The translations under genes were made by a program, and so were the position numbers. Below the pieces are notes generated by a model. It saw nothing but the letters and a program-made list of their open reading frames with translations, was not told the origin of the DNA and made no database searches. 40,894 nt of DNA from Bacteroidales bacterium (GTDB taxonomy: Bacteria > Bacteroidota > Bacteroidia > Bacteroidales > WCHB1-69), in assembly GCA_017962275.1 (NCBI GenBank), contig JAGCVQ010000041.1, forward strand, positions 1 to 40,894, written 5' to 3'. This document shows positions 8,241 to 16,018 of this stretch, piece after piece. Every line of letters starts with the position of its first letter. Within the stretch, counting starts at the first letter, position 1.

Positions 8241-9554
8241 ATGAACGCGAAATTTGACGATTTACGGGAAAAGTATCCCGTTTTTACATACGAAGGGTAT
8301 GATTACGCCGTGGAGAACGGCGATTTGAACATCGTTTTCCATTTTTCGATAGGGGAGGATATCCGCTTCGCGCCAAAGATGACGCTGCGTGCCGGTGTCT
8401 ATGCCCCCGATTGGAACAGCTTTGACCTCAAGCAGTTGGAGGGTATCATCTTCCATATTGGCATGATCGAGTTGATCAGCTATTGGAAGTGTACCTGCAG
8501 CCCGACCATCGTGGTGAAGCCCTATTCGCTCACCGAGGACCAGCAATGGTGGTGGCGGAAGCTCTATTGGTACGGTCTCGGCGAGTTTATGTACAAAAAC
8601 AGCATCGAGACCGACCACCTGCAGTTCCTGAATTTTGTGTTCCCAGTGGGCACGAAGGCCTCTTCTACGCTGACCTACCCGAAGGCGCAAGACACGGATT
8701 CCGTGATTGTCCCCATCGGCGGTGGCAAGGATTCCGTGGTGACGTTGGAAGAGTTGCGCCGAACCCGCGAGGTGGTGCCGTTCATCATCAATCCGCGTGG
8801 TGCGACCCTCGACTGCGCGCGCGTGGCCGGCTTCGACAGCGAAGACCAAATCCTCATCCTGAACCGCGAAATCGACCGCAAGTTGCTGGAACTCAATGCG
8901 CAGGGATTCCTCAACGGACACACGCCCTTCTCTGCGATGTTGGCCTTCTACTCCGTGCTGCTGAGCGCGGTCACGGGCATCCGCGATGTGGCGCTGTCAA
9001 ACGAGTCGAGTGCGAATGAACCGACCATTCCCGGCACCTACATCAACCATCAGTACTCCAAATCGCTGGAGTTCGAAACCGACTTCCGCGACTACGTCCA
9101 CGATTGGATGGGCGACAGCAACCACTATTACAGTCACTTGCGTCCGCTCAATGAATTGCAAATTGCCGAACGTTTCGCCCGGTACCCGCAATATTTCCCG
9201 GTTTTCAAGAGCTGCAATGTCGGCAGCAAGGAGAACAAATGGTGCGGTCACTGTCCGAAGTGCCTCTTCGCCTACATCATCCTCTCGCCGTTCATCCCCG
9301 ACGCGAAATTGCAGGAGATTTTCGGTCACGACCTCCTTGACGACGCCACTTTAGAGCAGACCTTCGACGAACTGTCGGGCCTCTCCAAAATCAAGCCGTT
9401 CGAGTGCGTGGGCACCGTCCGCGAGGTCAATGAGGCTCTGCGCCGCATCTGCAACACCCACGGTGACAAGTACTTGCTGAAGCATTACATCAATGCCACG
9501 CTCGCGCAGATGGAGGACGACATGTTGGAGGAATACTACAACATGGCACCGTGA
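8241..9554 (+). CDS. MurL-like PP-loop ATP-dependent enzyme (possible UDP-MurNAc-L-Ala-L-Glu epimerase)
   Basis: A 437-residue soluble protein. An ATP-pyrophosphatase (PP-loop) motif is clear: IVPIGGGKDSVVTLEEL, with GGGKDS at residues 160-165. Further conserved-looking stretches are LNGHTPFSAMLAFYSVLL, SNESSANEP, NHQYSKSLEFETDFRDY and RPLNELQIAERFA. A four-cysteine group C325, C335, C338, C341 (KWCGHCPKC) could bind zinc or an Fe-S cluster. These segments agree with what I recall of MurL, the glycopeptidyl-glutamate epimerase first described in Xanthomonas, which converts L-Glu to D-Glu on the peptidoglycan precursor using ATP. The usual partner MurD2 is not adjacent; argS is 3 nt upstream and a DMT transporter starts 1 nt downstream. 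The enzyme class (PP-loop) is well supported, the exact reaction is not. Another PP-loop amidating or nucleotide-modifying enzyme is the alternative. Confidence 0.6.
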   Translation: MNAKFDDLREKYPVFTYEGYDYAVENGDLNIVFHFSIGEDIRFAPKMTLRAGVYAPDWNSFDLKQLEGIIFHIGMIELISYWKCTCSPTIVVKPYSLTEDQQWWWRKLYWYGLGEFMYKNSIETDHLQFLNFVFPVGTKASSTLTYPKAQDTDSVIVPIGGGKDSVVTLEELRRTREVVPFIINPRGATLDCARVAGFDSEDQILILNREIDRKLLELNAQGFLNGHTPFSAMLAFYSVLLSAVTGIRDVALSNESSANEPTIPGTYINHQYSKSLEFETDFRDYVHDWMGDSNHYYSHLRPLNELQIAERFARYPQYFPVFKSCNVGSKENKWCGHCPKCLFAYIILSPFIPDAKLQEIFGHDLLDDATLEQTFDELSGLSKIKPFECVGTVREVNEALRRICNTHGDKYLLKHYINATLAQMEDDMLEEYYNMAP

Positions 9555-9555
9555 T

Positions 9556-10431
9556 ATGACCGAACAGTCAAAAATAAAAGGCTACATCGCCGGCATCGTC
9601 GCGGCGGTGGCGTACGGAACGAACCCGTTGGGGGCGTTGTTCCTCTATCAGGAGGGGTTCAACCCGCCGAGCGTGATCTTCTACCGGTTTACGTTCGCTG
9701 TTGTCATCTTGGCAATCATATTGTTGGTGCAGAAAGTGCCGTTCAAAATCACGAAGTACGAGTTAAAGGTGCTGCTCTCGTTGGGGGTGCTGTTCGCGGC
9801 CTCCGCGCTGTCGCTCTACACCTCGTTCAAGCACCTCGACTCCGGGGTCGCCTCCACCATTCTGTTCGCCTATCCCGTGATGGTGGCCGTCATTATGGCG
9901 GTCTTCTTCAAGGAACGCGCGTCAATGGTGATGATACTGTCTATTGTGTTGAGTATCATAGGAATACTGTTGCTGTACCAGGGTGACGGCGATGCGAAGA
10001 TGTCGCTTTGGGGCGTCATCTTGGTGCTGATTTCCTCGCTTACCTACGCCGTCTATATCGTGGTGGTGAATCGCACGCAAATCTCGATGCCGCCATTCAA
10101 GATGACCTTCTACATCATGGCTTTCGCGGCGGTCGTCATCGGACTTTACTCGTTCTGCGTGCCCGGCAGCCGCATCATGCCCATCCCGAGCTGGACGGCC
10201 CTTGGCTGGATCTGCATGGTGGCCATCGTGCCGACTATCATCGCCATGACCATGCTCAACATCGGCATCTTGCACGCCGGCTCAACCCCCACGGCCATCT
10301 TGGGCGCTCTGGAACCCGTCACCGCGGTCTGCATCTCCGTCCTCGTCTTCGACGGACTCTTCACCCCTCGTCTTGTTCTCGGCATTGCCCTGATCTTGGC
10401 GGCGGTGCTGATGATCGTGGTGAAACGATGA
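9556..10431 (+). CDS. EamA/DMT-family transporter
   Basis: A 291-residue inner-membrane protein. About ten hydrophobic helices form two EamA halves (YIAGIVAAVAYGTNPLGALF opens the first half; LWGVILVLISSLTYAVYIVVV opens the second). The ATG at 9556 is chosen because it lies 1 nt after the preceding stop, gives a normal N-terminus and a typical DMT length; the longer frame from 9493 would overlap the previous gene in a different frame. Substrate unknown; drug/metabolite exporters or amino-acid exporters are typical of the family. Coupled to argS and the MurL-like gene, it probably shares their transcript. A 7-bp array starts 2 bases after its stop. Confidence 0.88.
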   Translation: MTEQSKIKGYIAGIVAAVAYGTNPLGALFLYQEGFNPPSVIFYRFTFAVVILAIILLVQKVPFKITKYELKVLLSLGVLFAASALSLYTSFKHLDSGVASTILFAYPVMVAVIMAVFFKERASMVMILSIVLSIIGILLLYQGDGDAKMSLWGVILVLISSLTYAVYIVVVNRTQISMPPFKMTFYIMAFAAVVIGLYSFCVPGSRIMPIPSWTALGWICMVAIVPTIIAMTMLNIGILHAGSTPTAILGALEPVTAVCISVLVFDGLFTPRLVLGIALILAAVLMIVVKR

Positions 10432-10432
10432 T

Positions 10433-10462
10433 AGTTAGCAGTTAGTAGTTAGCAGTTAGCAG
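10433..10462 (+). repeat. 7-bp tandem array after a stop codon (AGTTAGC)
   Basis: AGTTAGC, AGTTAGT, AGTTAGC, AGTTAGC, AG. It begins 2 nt after the stop at 10429-10431. TAG in every unit. Confidence 0.85.
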
Positions 10463-10472
10463 AAACAAGCAA

Positions 10473-10506
10473 CCCCACACAAGCGACGAAGGAGCGCAGT
10501 GTGGGG
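10473..10506. repeat. CCCC...GGGG hairpin element, copy 2
   Basis: CCCCACAC (10473-10480) pairs perfectly with GTGTGGGG (10499-10506); the inner part AAGCGACGAAGGAGCGCA is nearly the same as in copy 1 at 6390. It ends 39 nt before the lolA start, a similar position to copy 1 before argS. Confidence 0.7.
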
Positions 10507-10545
10507 CGGATTAAACCAACGATAAGTAACAAAGTCAAAATAAAC

Positions 10546-11190
10546 ATGAAAAGACTACTCACCATAATCCTCGCGCTGATAACCATCGGTGCACTCTCCG
10601 CCCAGAATGTCGATGGCGGTGCGAACGACCTGATGAAGAAGGTCTCCCAGCAGTACCAGAAGTACAGCACGATGCAGTTCCACTACACGTTGAAGACCAC
10701 CAAGGACGAGAAGACGCTCGGCGTCAGCGAAGGCGACTTCTACCTCAAGGGCGGCAAGTACAAGACCACCTTCTCCGGGGTCCAGTATTTCTGCGACGGG
10801 ACGACGATGTGGAGCTACGATAAGGGCGCCAACGAGGTTTCCATCTACGAGTACGACCCCGACGACGACCAGAATCTGATGAACCCGCAGCGCATCCTCA
10901 AGGGCTGGGATTCGCACTTCCGCGCCAAGTTCATCCGCGACGAGTTCCAGAACAACGTGCAGTACAGCATTGTCGATCTCACCCCGAAGACTGCGCAGTC
11001 GTACTACCGCATCCGCGTCTATATTGTCAAGACCTCGTTGAAAATCGCCAAGGTGATGGTCTATGAGAAAGACAACACGATTTACACGTACAGTATTGAG
11101 CAGTTCAAAAGCGATATCCCGCTGGATGACAAACTGTTCGTGTTCGACAAGACCAAATACCCCGGGGTGGAGGTCAACGATATGCGATAA
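10546..11190 (+). CDS. lolA: LolA-like outer-membrane lipoprotein carrier protein
   Basis: A 214-residue periplasmic protein with a clear Sec signal peptide (MKRLLTIILALITIGALSAQ). The start is placed at ATG 10546; the longer frame from 10501 adds a polar stretch that overlaps the hairpin repeat. The mature part has the LolA layout: an N-terminal helix (ANDLMKKVSQQYQKYSTMQF), then antiparallel strands (GDFYLKGGKYKTTFSGVQYFCDGTTMWSY, broken at YDKGANEV). Bacteroidota LolA homologues are this diverged and usually annotated as LolA family. Its role would be ferrying lipoproteins across the periplasm. There is no LolB partner visible, as is usual outside proteobacteria. Downstream is the glmM-type gene with its own promoter. 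Confidence 0.82.
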   Translation: MKRLLTIILALITIGALSAQNVDGGANDLMKKVSQQYQKYSTMQFHYTLKTTKDEKTLGVSEGDFYLKGGKYKTTFSGVQYFCDGTTMWSYDKGANEVSIYEYDPDDDQNLMNPQRILKGWDSHFRAKFIRDEFQNNVQYSIVDLTPKTAQSYYRIRVYIVKTSLKIAKVMVYEKDNTIYTYSIEQFKSDIPLDDKLFVFDKTKYPGVEVNDMR

Positions 11191-11208
11191 TTTTTTCGGC
11201 ATAATCCT

Positions 11209-11238
11209 TTTGGGATATGCCGATTTTTCTTACTTTTG
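11209..11238 (+). promoter_or_regulatory. Strong Bacteroidota-type promoter before the phosphohexomutase gene
   Basis: TTTG at 11209-11212, an 18-nt spacer, TACTTTTG at 11231-11238. This is the best -33/-7 match in the window, 33 nt before the ATG at 11271. Confidence 0.75.
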
Positions 11239-11270
11239 CAGCCGTTTTTTGAATAAAATTTTGGAGCGAT

Positions 11271-12695
11271 ATGACATTGATTAAATCCATTTCCGGAATC
11301 CGAGGAACGATCGGAGGAACCATTGGCGAGAACCTCACTCCCGTTGATGTCGTGAGATTCACCACCGCATTTGCCACCTTCTTGCAGGAGAAAAGGGAAT
11401 CCGCTGAACAGCAGGATTCTGCAGACGCCTCGCAGGCTGCTCCCATGCGCATGGTGGTCGGGCGCGACGCACGCATCTCCGGCGACATTGTGAACCGTCT
11501 GGTTTGCAGTACGTTGCAGAGCATGGGCATCGATGTGATTGATTTGGGACTTTCTACCACTCCGACCACGGAAATGGCTGTCATCCAGCAACATGCTGAC
11601 GGCGGCATCATCATTACCGCCAGCCACAACCCGATGCAGTGGAACGCGCTGAAGTTGCTTGACCGCACTGGCGAGTTCGTTTCCGGTGCGGAGGCCAAGC
11701 GCATTGTCGAGCTGACGGAATCGGACGAGCTCACGTACGTGACTTTTGACAAACTCGGCAGCTATCAGCTGTATGAGAATGCCATCAAGGATCACGTGGA
11801 CGCTATCCTGAATCTCCCGTTGGTGGATAAGAACGCCATCGCAAAGGCCAATTTCAAGGTGATTTTGGACACGGTGAACTCTACCGGAGCATTGGCTCTG
11901 CCGGTGCTGCTCAAAGCGTTGGGTGTCAACGATGTGACCATCCTGAACGGCGAGATGAACGGCGTCTTCGCGCACAATCCGGAGCCGATTCCTGAGAACC
12001 TCGCGGGCATCTGCAACGCCATGAACCGCTCCAACTTCGATGTCGGCTTCGTGGTCGATCCCGATGTCGATCGTCTGGCCATCGTGAACGAGAACGGCGT
12101 GCTCTTCAACGAGGAATACACGCTCGTGGCCGTGGCCGACTACATCCTGCAGCACACGCCCGGCAACACCGTCTCCAACCTCTCCTCCTCCCGTGCCTTG
12201 AAGGACGTAACCAACAAGTACGGAATGACTTACACCCCGTCTGCCGTGGGCGAGGTGAACGTGGTGGAGATGATGAAGAAGACCAACGCCGTGATTGGCG
12301 GCGAGGGCAACGGAGGCGTCATCTATCCCGAGCTGCACTACGGTCGCGACGCGCTCGTGGGCATTGCCCTCTTCCTCACCTACATGGCCAAATCGGGCAA
12401 GAAGTGCGGTCAGCTCCGCGCCCAATATCCCGACTATTTCATCGTGAAGAAGAAAACCGAGCTCGACAGTTCAGTGGATATCAAGGCGTTGCTGGAGAAG
12501 ATCGCCGGGAAATACGCCAGCTACCAGGTCAACCGCGTGGACGGTGTCCGCATTGATTTCGATGACAGCTGGGTACACGTGCGCAGCTCCAACACCGAGC
12601 CCATCATCCGCATCTACGCCGAGGCCATGTCCGAGTCCGTCGCCGACAACATCGCGTCGAAGCTGATGTCGGACATCCGGGAGCTAATGTCTTAA
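11271..12695 (+). CDS. glmM: Phosphoglucosamine mutase (alpha-D-phosphohexomutase family)
   Basis: A 474-residue phosphohexomutase. The catalytic phosphoserine loop TASHNPMQWN has Ser118. The Mg-binding loop is DPDVDR (263-268). The sugar-binding GGEGNGGVIYPELHYGRD and the phosphate-binding RSSNTEPIIRIYAE are all present. In Bacteroidota, proteins of this type are the usual GlmM, converting glucosamine-6-phosphate to glucosamine-1-phosphate for UDP-GlcNAc, peptidoglycan and LPS. A phosphomannomutase/phosphoglucomutase activity cannot be excluded from motifs alone. A short low-complexity insert (ESAEQQDSADASQAAP, residues ~44-60) lengthens it slightly. Its stop TAA is the first triplet of a 7-bp array. 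Confidence 0.88.
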   Translation: MTLIKSISGIRGTIGGTIGENLTPVDVVRFTTAFATFLQEKRESAEQQDSADASQAAPMRMVVGRDARISGDIVNRLVCSTLQSMGIDVIDLGLSTTPTTEMAVIQQHADGGIIITASHNPMQWNALKLLDRTGEFVSGAEAKRIVELTESDELTYVTFDKLGSYQLYENAIKDHVDAILNLPLVDKNAIAKANFKVILDTVNSTGALALPVLLKALGVNDVTILNGEMNGVFAHNPEPIPENLAGICNAMNRSNFDVGFVVDPDVDRLAIVNENGVLFNEEYTLVAVADYILQHTPGNTVSNLSSSRALKDVTNKYGMTYTPSAVGEVNVVEMMKKTNAVIGGEGNGGVIYPELHYGRDALVGIALFLTYMAKSGKKCGQLRAQYPDYFIVKKKTELDSSVDIKALLEKIAGKYASYQVNRVDGVRIDFDDSWVHVRSSNTEPIIRIYAEAMSESVADNIASKLMSDIRELMS

Positions 12696-12733
12696 TTGAT
12701 AATTGATAATTGATAATTGATAATTGATAATTG
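12693..12733 (+). repeat. 7-bp tandem array containing the stop codon (TAATTGA)
   Basis: Almost six perfect units of TAATTGA. The first TAA is the stop of the phosphohexomutase gene. The unit contains TAA and TGA. The next gene's likely start (TTG 12724 or GTG 12733) falls in the last units. Confidence 0.9.
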
Positions 12734-14235
12734 TGTGCCGTAATTCGTTTCGTTTTTGGGGGATTTGTGCGTTGTTGGTCATGTTTTTATGGCCGGCAGG
12801 TTCGGTGAATGCCCAAAACGAGACGGTTCAATACGGAAAGGGGAACATCGCGCGGGATTATTGTGCGGGATATAATATCACCGTGAAATCTACCCCCGAT
12901 TGCCATTCCACACTCTATCTCTATTCCATCTTGTTTGGCAAATCCCAACTTGTGGACAGTGCTGTGTTTGAAAACGGAATCGCTTCTTTTACGGTAAAAA
13001 TCAATGCTAAATCCAATAAAGATGCCTCTTCTATGATACCCAAGGGCTTCTACAGAATGGTGGCCCGAGACATCTATACTCTTGTTAGAGACAATACCAT
13101 TGATATGGAGTTGAGTATAGATTTGGATGAAGAGAAAAAATCCGACAAACCGGCAAAGGTTGATACGTTTTACCAGGAGTATCCCATCTCGATACTTTTG
13201 AACCAGCAGACAACCATGGAATTATGGTTTGATCGCACAAAAGTCGAACCCTTTGACATACAGAAGTCGGATGAAAATCAAGTTTTTTTGTCCACGATGA
13301 GTCGGTTGAAAGACCAGTTTGAGTTTAGCGATTATCAACAGATAGATAATGAGTTATACTCCACGATGCCAAAGTCTCTCTTTGCCCAGGCTTTTCATGT
13401 GGACAATGCTGTTCTACAAGCCATGATTGCTGCTGATTTTGACTATTCTGCAATAAGTGCACCTGTTTTCCATAATGTGTTGTCCTTGGTGGATTTCACG
13501 GACGGCCGCTTTTGTCATTCGACTTCCACGATTTTCTATTTCATCCAAGAGTATTTGACTTCAGAGAGCCGTGAGTCAGTGGAGGAAATCATCACCGAGG
13601 TGGATACCATTCTCATGCGCGCGGCTCGCGGGGGCAGATACCAGTGCGGGATGTACGCGAAGTGGCTGTACGACATTTTCGACAAGACTGGTGACCCGTA
13701 TTACGAGCCGGTGATGCTGCATATTTACGATACTTACGACCGCGGTTGGATTCCCGAGGATCGGGAACGGCGGATTAAGCGGCAGATGGACCGCATCCGT
13801 AAGCTCGCCCCCGGTGCGCAAATCCCGGAGCTCACGGCCTACGACATAAACGGCAAACAACACTCCACCAACGAGATACAGACGAAATACACCATCCTCT
13901 GGTTCTGGGATCCCGACTGCGACCACTGTCAGGAGGAGACCCCGATTCTGCACGACCTCTATCAGAAGCAGGCCGACGAGCTCAACTTCGAGGTCTTTGC
14001 CGTGGAGGTGAACGACGACTACGACCGCTGGAAAGCTTTCTCCGAGAAACATGGCCTCAGCGACTGGATCAACCTGAGCACCTCGATGGGGGAGACCAGC
14101 GTGGACTACATCGAGTATTTCGACATTGTCACCACGCCGGTCATTTTGTTGATTGATAATGAGAATAATCATACAATAATCGCACGGCAAGTTACGTTAG
14201 AGGAGATTGTTAGGAAAATGAAGAATGAAGAATGA
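12733..14235 (+). CDS. Periplasmic thioredoxin-like (TlpA/ResA-type) protein with large N-terminal domain
   Basis: About 500 residues. No ATG gives a full signal peptide; the frame opens after a TAA at 12721, and TTG 12724 or GTG 12733 gives a Sec signal (FRFWGICALLVMFLWPAG, cleavage near VNAQ). I favour GTG 12733; ATG 12781 would cut the hydrophobic core. Residues ~30-350 form an all-purpose N-terminal region with a DUF4369/DUF5106-like look, unique to Bacteroidota thioredoxins. The thioredoxin domain (~375-500) has the CxxC motif CDHC (nt 13918-13929) in ILWFWDPDCDHCQEETP and a cis-Pro loop TTPVILLID. It probably reduces disulfides or supports cytochrome maturation or surface protein folding. 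The next gene is a paralogue. The last codons (KNEE-stop) are encoded by a GAAGAAT array. Confidence 0.75.
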   Translation: MCRNSFRFWGICALLVMFLWPAGSVNAQNETVQYGKGNIARDYCAGYNITVKSTPDCHSTLYLYSILFGKSQLVDSAVFENGIASFTVKINAKSNKDASSMIPKGFYRMVARDIYTLVRDNTIDMELSIDLDEEKKSDKPAKVDTFYQEYPISILLNQQTTMELWFDRTKVEPFDIQKSDENQVFLSTMSRLKDQFEFSDYQQIDNELYSTMPKSLFAQAFHVDNAVLQAMIAADFDYSAISAPVFHNVLSLVDFTDGRFCHSTSTIFYFIQEYLTSESRESVEEIITEVDTILMRAARGGRYQCGMYAKWLYDIFDKTGDPYYEPVMLHIYDTYDRGWIPEDRERRIKRQMDRIRKLAPGAQIPELTAYDINGKQHSTNEIQTKYTILWFWDPDCDHCQEETPILHDLYQKQADELNFEVFAVEVNDDYDRWKAFSEKHGLSDWINLSTSMGETSVDYIEYFDIVTTPVILLIDNENNHTIIARQVTLEEIVRKMKNEE

Positions 14236-14240
14236 AGAAT
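14220..14240 (+). repeat. 7-bp tandem array overlapping the stop codon (GAAGAAT)
   Basis: Three perfect units. They encode the last residues of the upstream protein and its TGA stop (14233-14235). TGA recurs at every unit junction. Confidence 0.85.
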
Positions 14241-14247
14241 GTTGATT

Positions 14248-14277
14248 TGTAGGGGCGAATCATTATTCGCCCCTACA
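14248..14277. repeat. TGTAGRGGCG hairpin element, copy 3 (perfect)
   Basis: TGTAGGGGCGAAT and ATTCGCCCCTACA form a perfect 13-bp stem with loop CATT. This resembles REP-like palindromes known in Bacteroidota and cyanobacteria. It lies 7 nt after the 7-bp array. Confidence 0.85.
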
Positions 14278-14312
14278 GAACCCGAACCTAAACCTAAAAC
14301 CATACAATAAAT

Positions 14313-15845
14313 ATGAAAAAAACGTTTATTCTGCTGTTAATGTCAGTGTTCTGTTGCATCGCTTTCGGTGCTTTTGCGCAGAACAATCAACCGAAGAATT
14401 TGCAGAAGTCGAAGAACAACCCGGCGGGTTATCGTGATGCGGACGGCCACGAGATGATTTTCAACATCAAAGACTCGAAGGATACGTTGGTCTATTTGGT
14501 GATTCACTATAACGACAAACTGATCCTGAAGGACTCTGTGAAACCCGTTTCCAAGGGCAAGTTCGTGTTCAAGGGCACCGACCGTTACGACGACGGTATG
14601 TACTCCCTCGTCTCGATGGACAAGAAACTCTATCTCAACTTCATCCTCGACAACAACCAGCATTTTACTTACAATCTGGACACCACGATGAACGTGGATA
14701 ATTTTTCGGTGGTGAATTCCCCGGAGAACGCCGAGATGCTGCGTTTCCAGAAGAAGACCGCGCAGGCTTCGAAGGATGCCAACGAATGGTCCAAGAAGCG
14801 TAAGGAGTTTGAGGATGCCGGCAATACCGACAGTGCGAATGTCTATAAGGAGAAACTTACGAACATCAATGACGAGATGACCGCGTTCATTGACGACCTC
14901 ATCGCTCGGAATCCAGACTTCCTCTTCTCCAAGATGCAGAAATCGTACATGAACATCGATATTCCGGAATATAAGAAGGAGGACGGCGAGCCCGATTATC
15001 AGAAGCAGGCCGCTTACTACCGGCTGCACTACTGGGACAACTTCGACTTGGGCGACCATCGCTTTATCTATATCCCCTCATTCGACCCGAAGATGAAGGA
15101 CTACTTCCTGAAGCTGATTTATCACCAAGAGGCGGACACCATCAACAAATACATCGACCTTTTCCTGAAAAAGACCGAGAAGGACACTTTTATGTACCAC
15201 TATTGCACAGACTGGCTGTCGTATCAGTTCGAAACCAGCAAGGTGATCGGTCATGATGCGGTGTTCTATCACATCGCCAAGACCAATCAGCTGGCCGGCA
15301 AATGCTACTGGCTCGACGAGGACGTTCTGGCCAAGTACCAGAAGCGTACTGCACGTCTGGAGCCCATCCTCATCGGTAAGATTGCGCCCGAGCTGCTTAT
15401 TCCCGACACCACGCTGAACGACGATATGCGTGCATGGCACTCCTCCTATCGGATGAGCAAGCCCTATACCATCCTTTGGTTCTACGATCCCGACTGCCCG
15501 ACCTGTAAGAAGGAATCGAAGAAGCTGCGCGAGGTGTATGACTCGTTGGAGACCATCGGCAAGCGCAACTTCGACGTGTATGCCATCGCCAACGATGCCG
15601 ACATCGATCGCTGGAAGAAGTATGTGAAGGAGAACAACTATCCGTGGCTGCAGGTGGGCGGCAACAAGGGCAACCTCGACTACCTGGAGTATTTTAACAT
15701 CTACGAGATGGGTAATCCCGCGATGTTCATTATGGACAATAAAGACCATCGAATCATCCTCAACAAGCGCATCGAGATGTCGAGCATCCCGCAGTTCTTG
15801 GAGGAGTATGAGAAGATAGAGGAGGCGAAACGGAAAGGGGAGTGA
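14313..15845 (+). CDS. Periplasmic thioredoxin-like (TlpA/ResA-type) protein, paralogue of the preceding gene
   Basis: A 510-residue exported protein. Signal peptide MKKTFILLLMSVFCCIAFGA with cleavage near FAQ. The N-terminal part (DTLVYLVIHYNDKLILKDSV, KGKFVFKG) resembles the DUF4369 domain that precedes thioredoxin in many Bacteroidota proteins; a helical segment (~130-350) follows. The thioredoxin domain near the C-terminus has CPTC (C395, C398) in ILWFYDPDCPTCKKESKKL and the cis-Pro loop GNPAMFIMD. It shares domain order, length and the WKxxxxxxxxxxW region with the previous protein, so the two arose by duplication. A thiol-disulfide role in the periplasm is likely; the partner is unknown. 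Confidence 0.85.
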   Translation: MKKTFILLLMSVFCCIAFGAFAQNNQPKNLQKSKNNPAGYRDADGHEMIFNIKDSKDTLVYLVIHYNDKLILKDSVKPVSKGKFVFKGTDRYDDGMYSLVSMDKKLYLNFILDNNQHFTYNLDTTMNVDNFSVVNSPENAEMLRFQKKTAQASKDANEWSKKRKEFEDAGNTDSANVYKEKLTNINDEMTAFIDDLIARNPDFLFSKMQKSYMNIDIPEYKKEDGEPDYQKQAAYYRLHYWDNFDLGDHRFIYIPSFDPKMKDYFLKLIYHQEADTINKYIDLFLKKTEKDTFMYHYCTDWLSYQFETSKVIGHDAVFYHIAKTNQLAGKCYWLDEDVLAKYQKRTARLEPILIGKIAPELLIPDTTLNDDMRAWHSSYRMSKPYTILWFYDPDCPTCKKESKKLREVYDSLETIGKRNFDVYAIANDADIDRWKKYVKENNYPWLQVGGNKGNLDYLEYFNIYEMGNPAMFIMDNKDHRIILNKRIEMSSIPQFLEEYEKIEEAKRKGE

Positions 15846-15870
15846 TAATTGATAATTGATAATTGATAAT
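15843..15870 (+). repeat. 7-bp tandem array containing the stop codon (TGATAAT)
   Basis: Four perfect units; the first TGA is the gene's stop codon. Same unit as the 12693 array in another register. Confidence 0.9.
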
Positions 15871-15923
15871 GAGCGGTGTAGTCGTTAGTTGCTGAATACT
15901 ACAACACCTTACTTCAGTGTCCC

Positions 15924-15951
15924 ACTAATCACAAATCACAAATCACTAGTC
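15924..15951. repeat. 7-bp tandem array in intergenic DNA (ACAAATC)
   Basis: ACTAATC, ACAAATC, ACAAATC, ACTAGTC. It lies 78 nt after a stop, and its central units carry no stop on the plus strand (TGA on the minus strand). It is the exception to the stop-associated pattern. Confidence 0.75.
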
Positions 15952-16018
15952 AACAATAGACCCACAATTAGACAAATAATATTCCATAACGAATAGAAAT
16001 AATAAAATCGACAATAAT

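Noticed and set aside
11082..12425. 447-codon open frame antisense to lolA/glmM
   Set aside because: Crosses two real genes and the strong promoter at 11209; no domain.
12693..12733. Possible CRISPR repeat arrays (also at 17282, 38127, 40848)
   Set aside because: Period is 7-8 bp with no spacers and no cas genes; these are simple tandem arrays.
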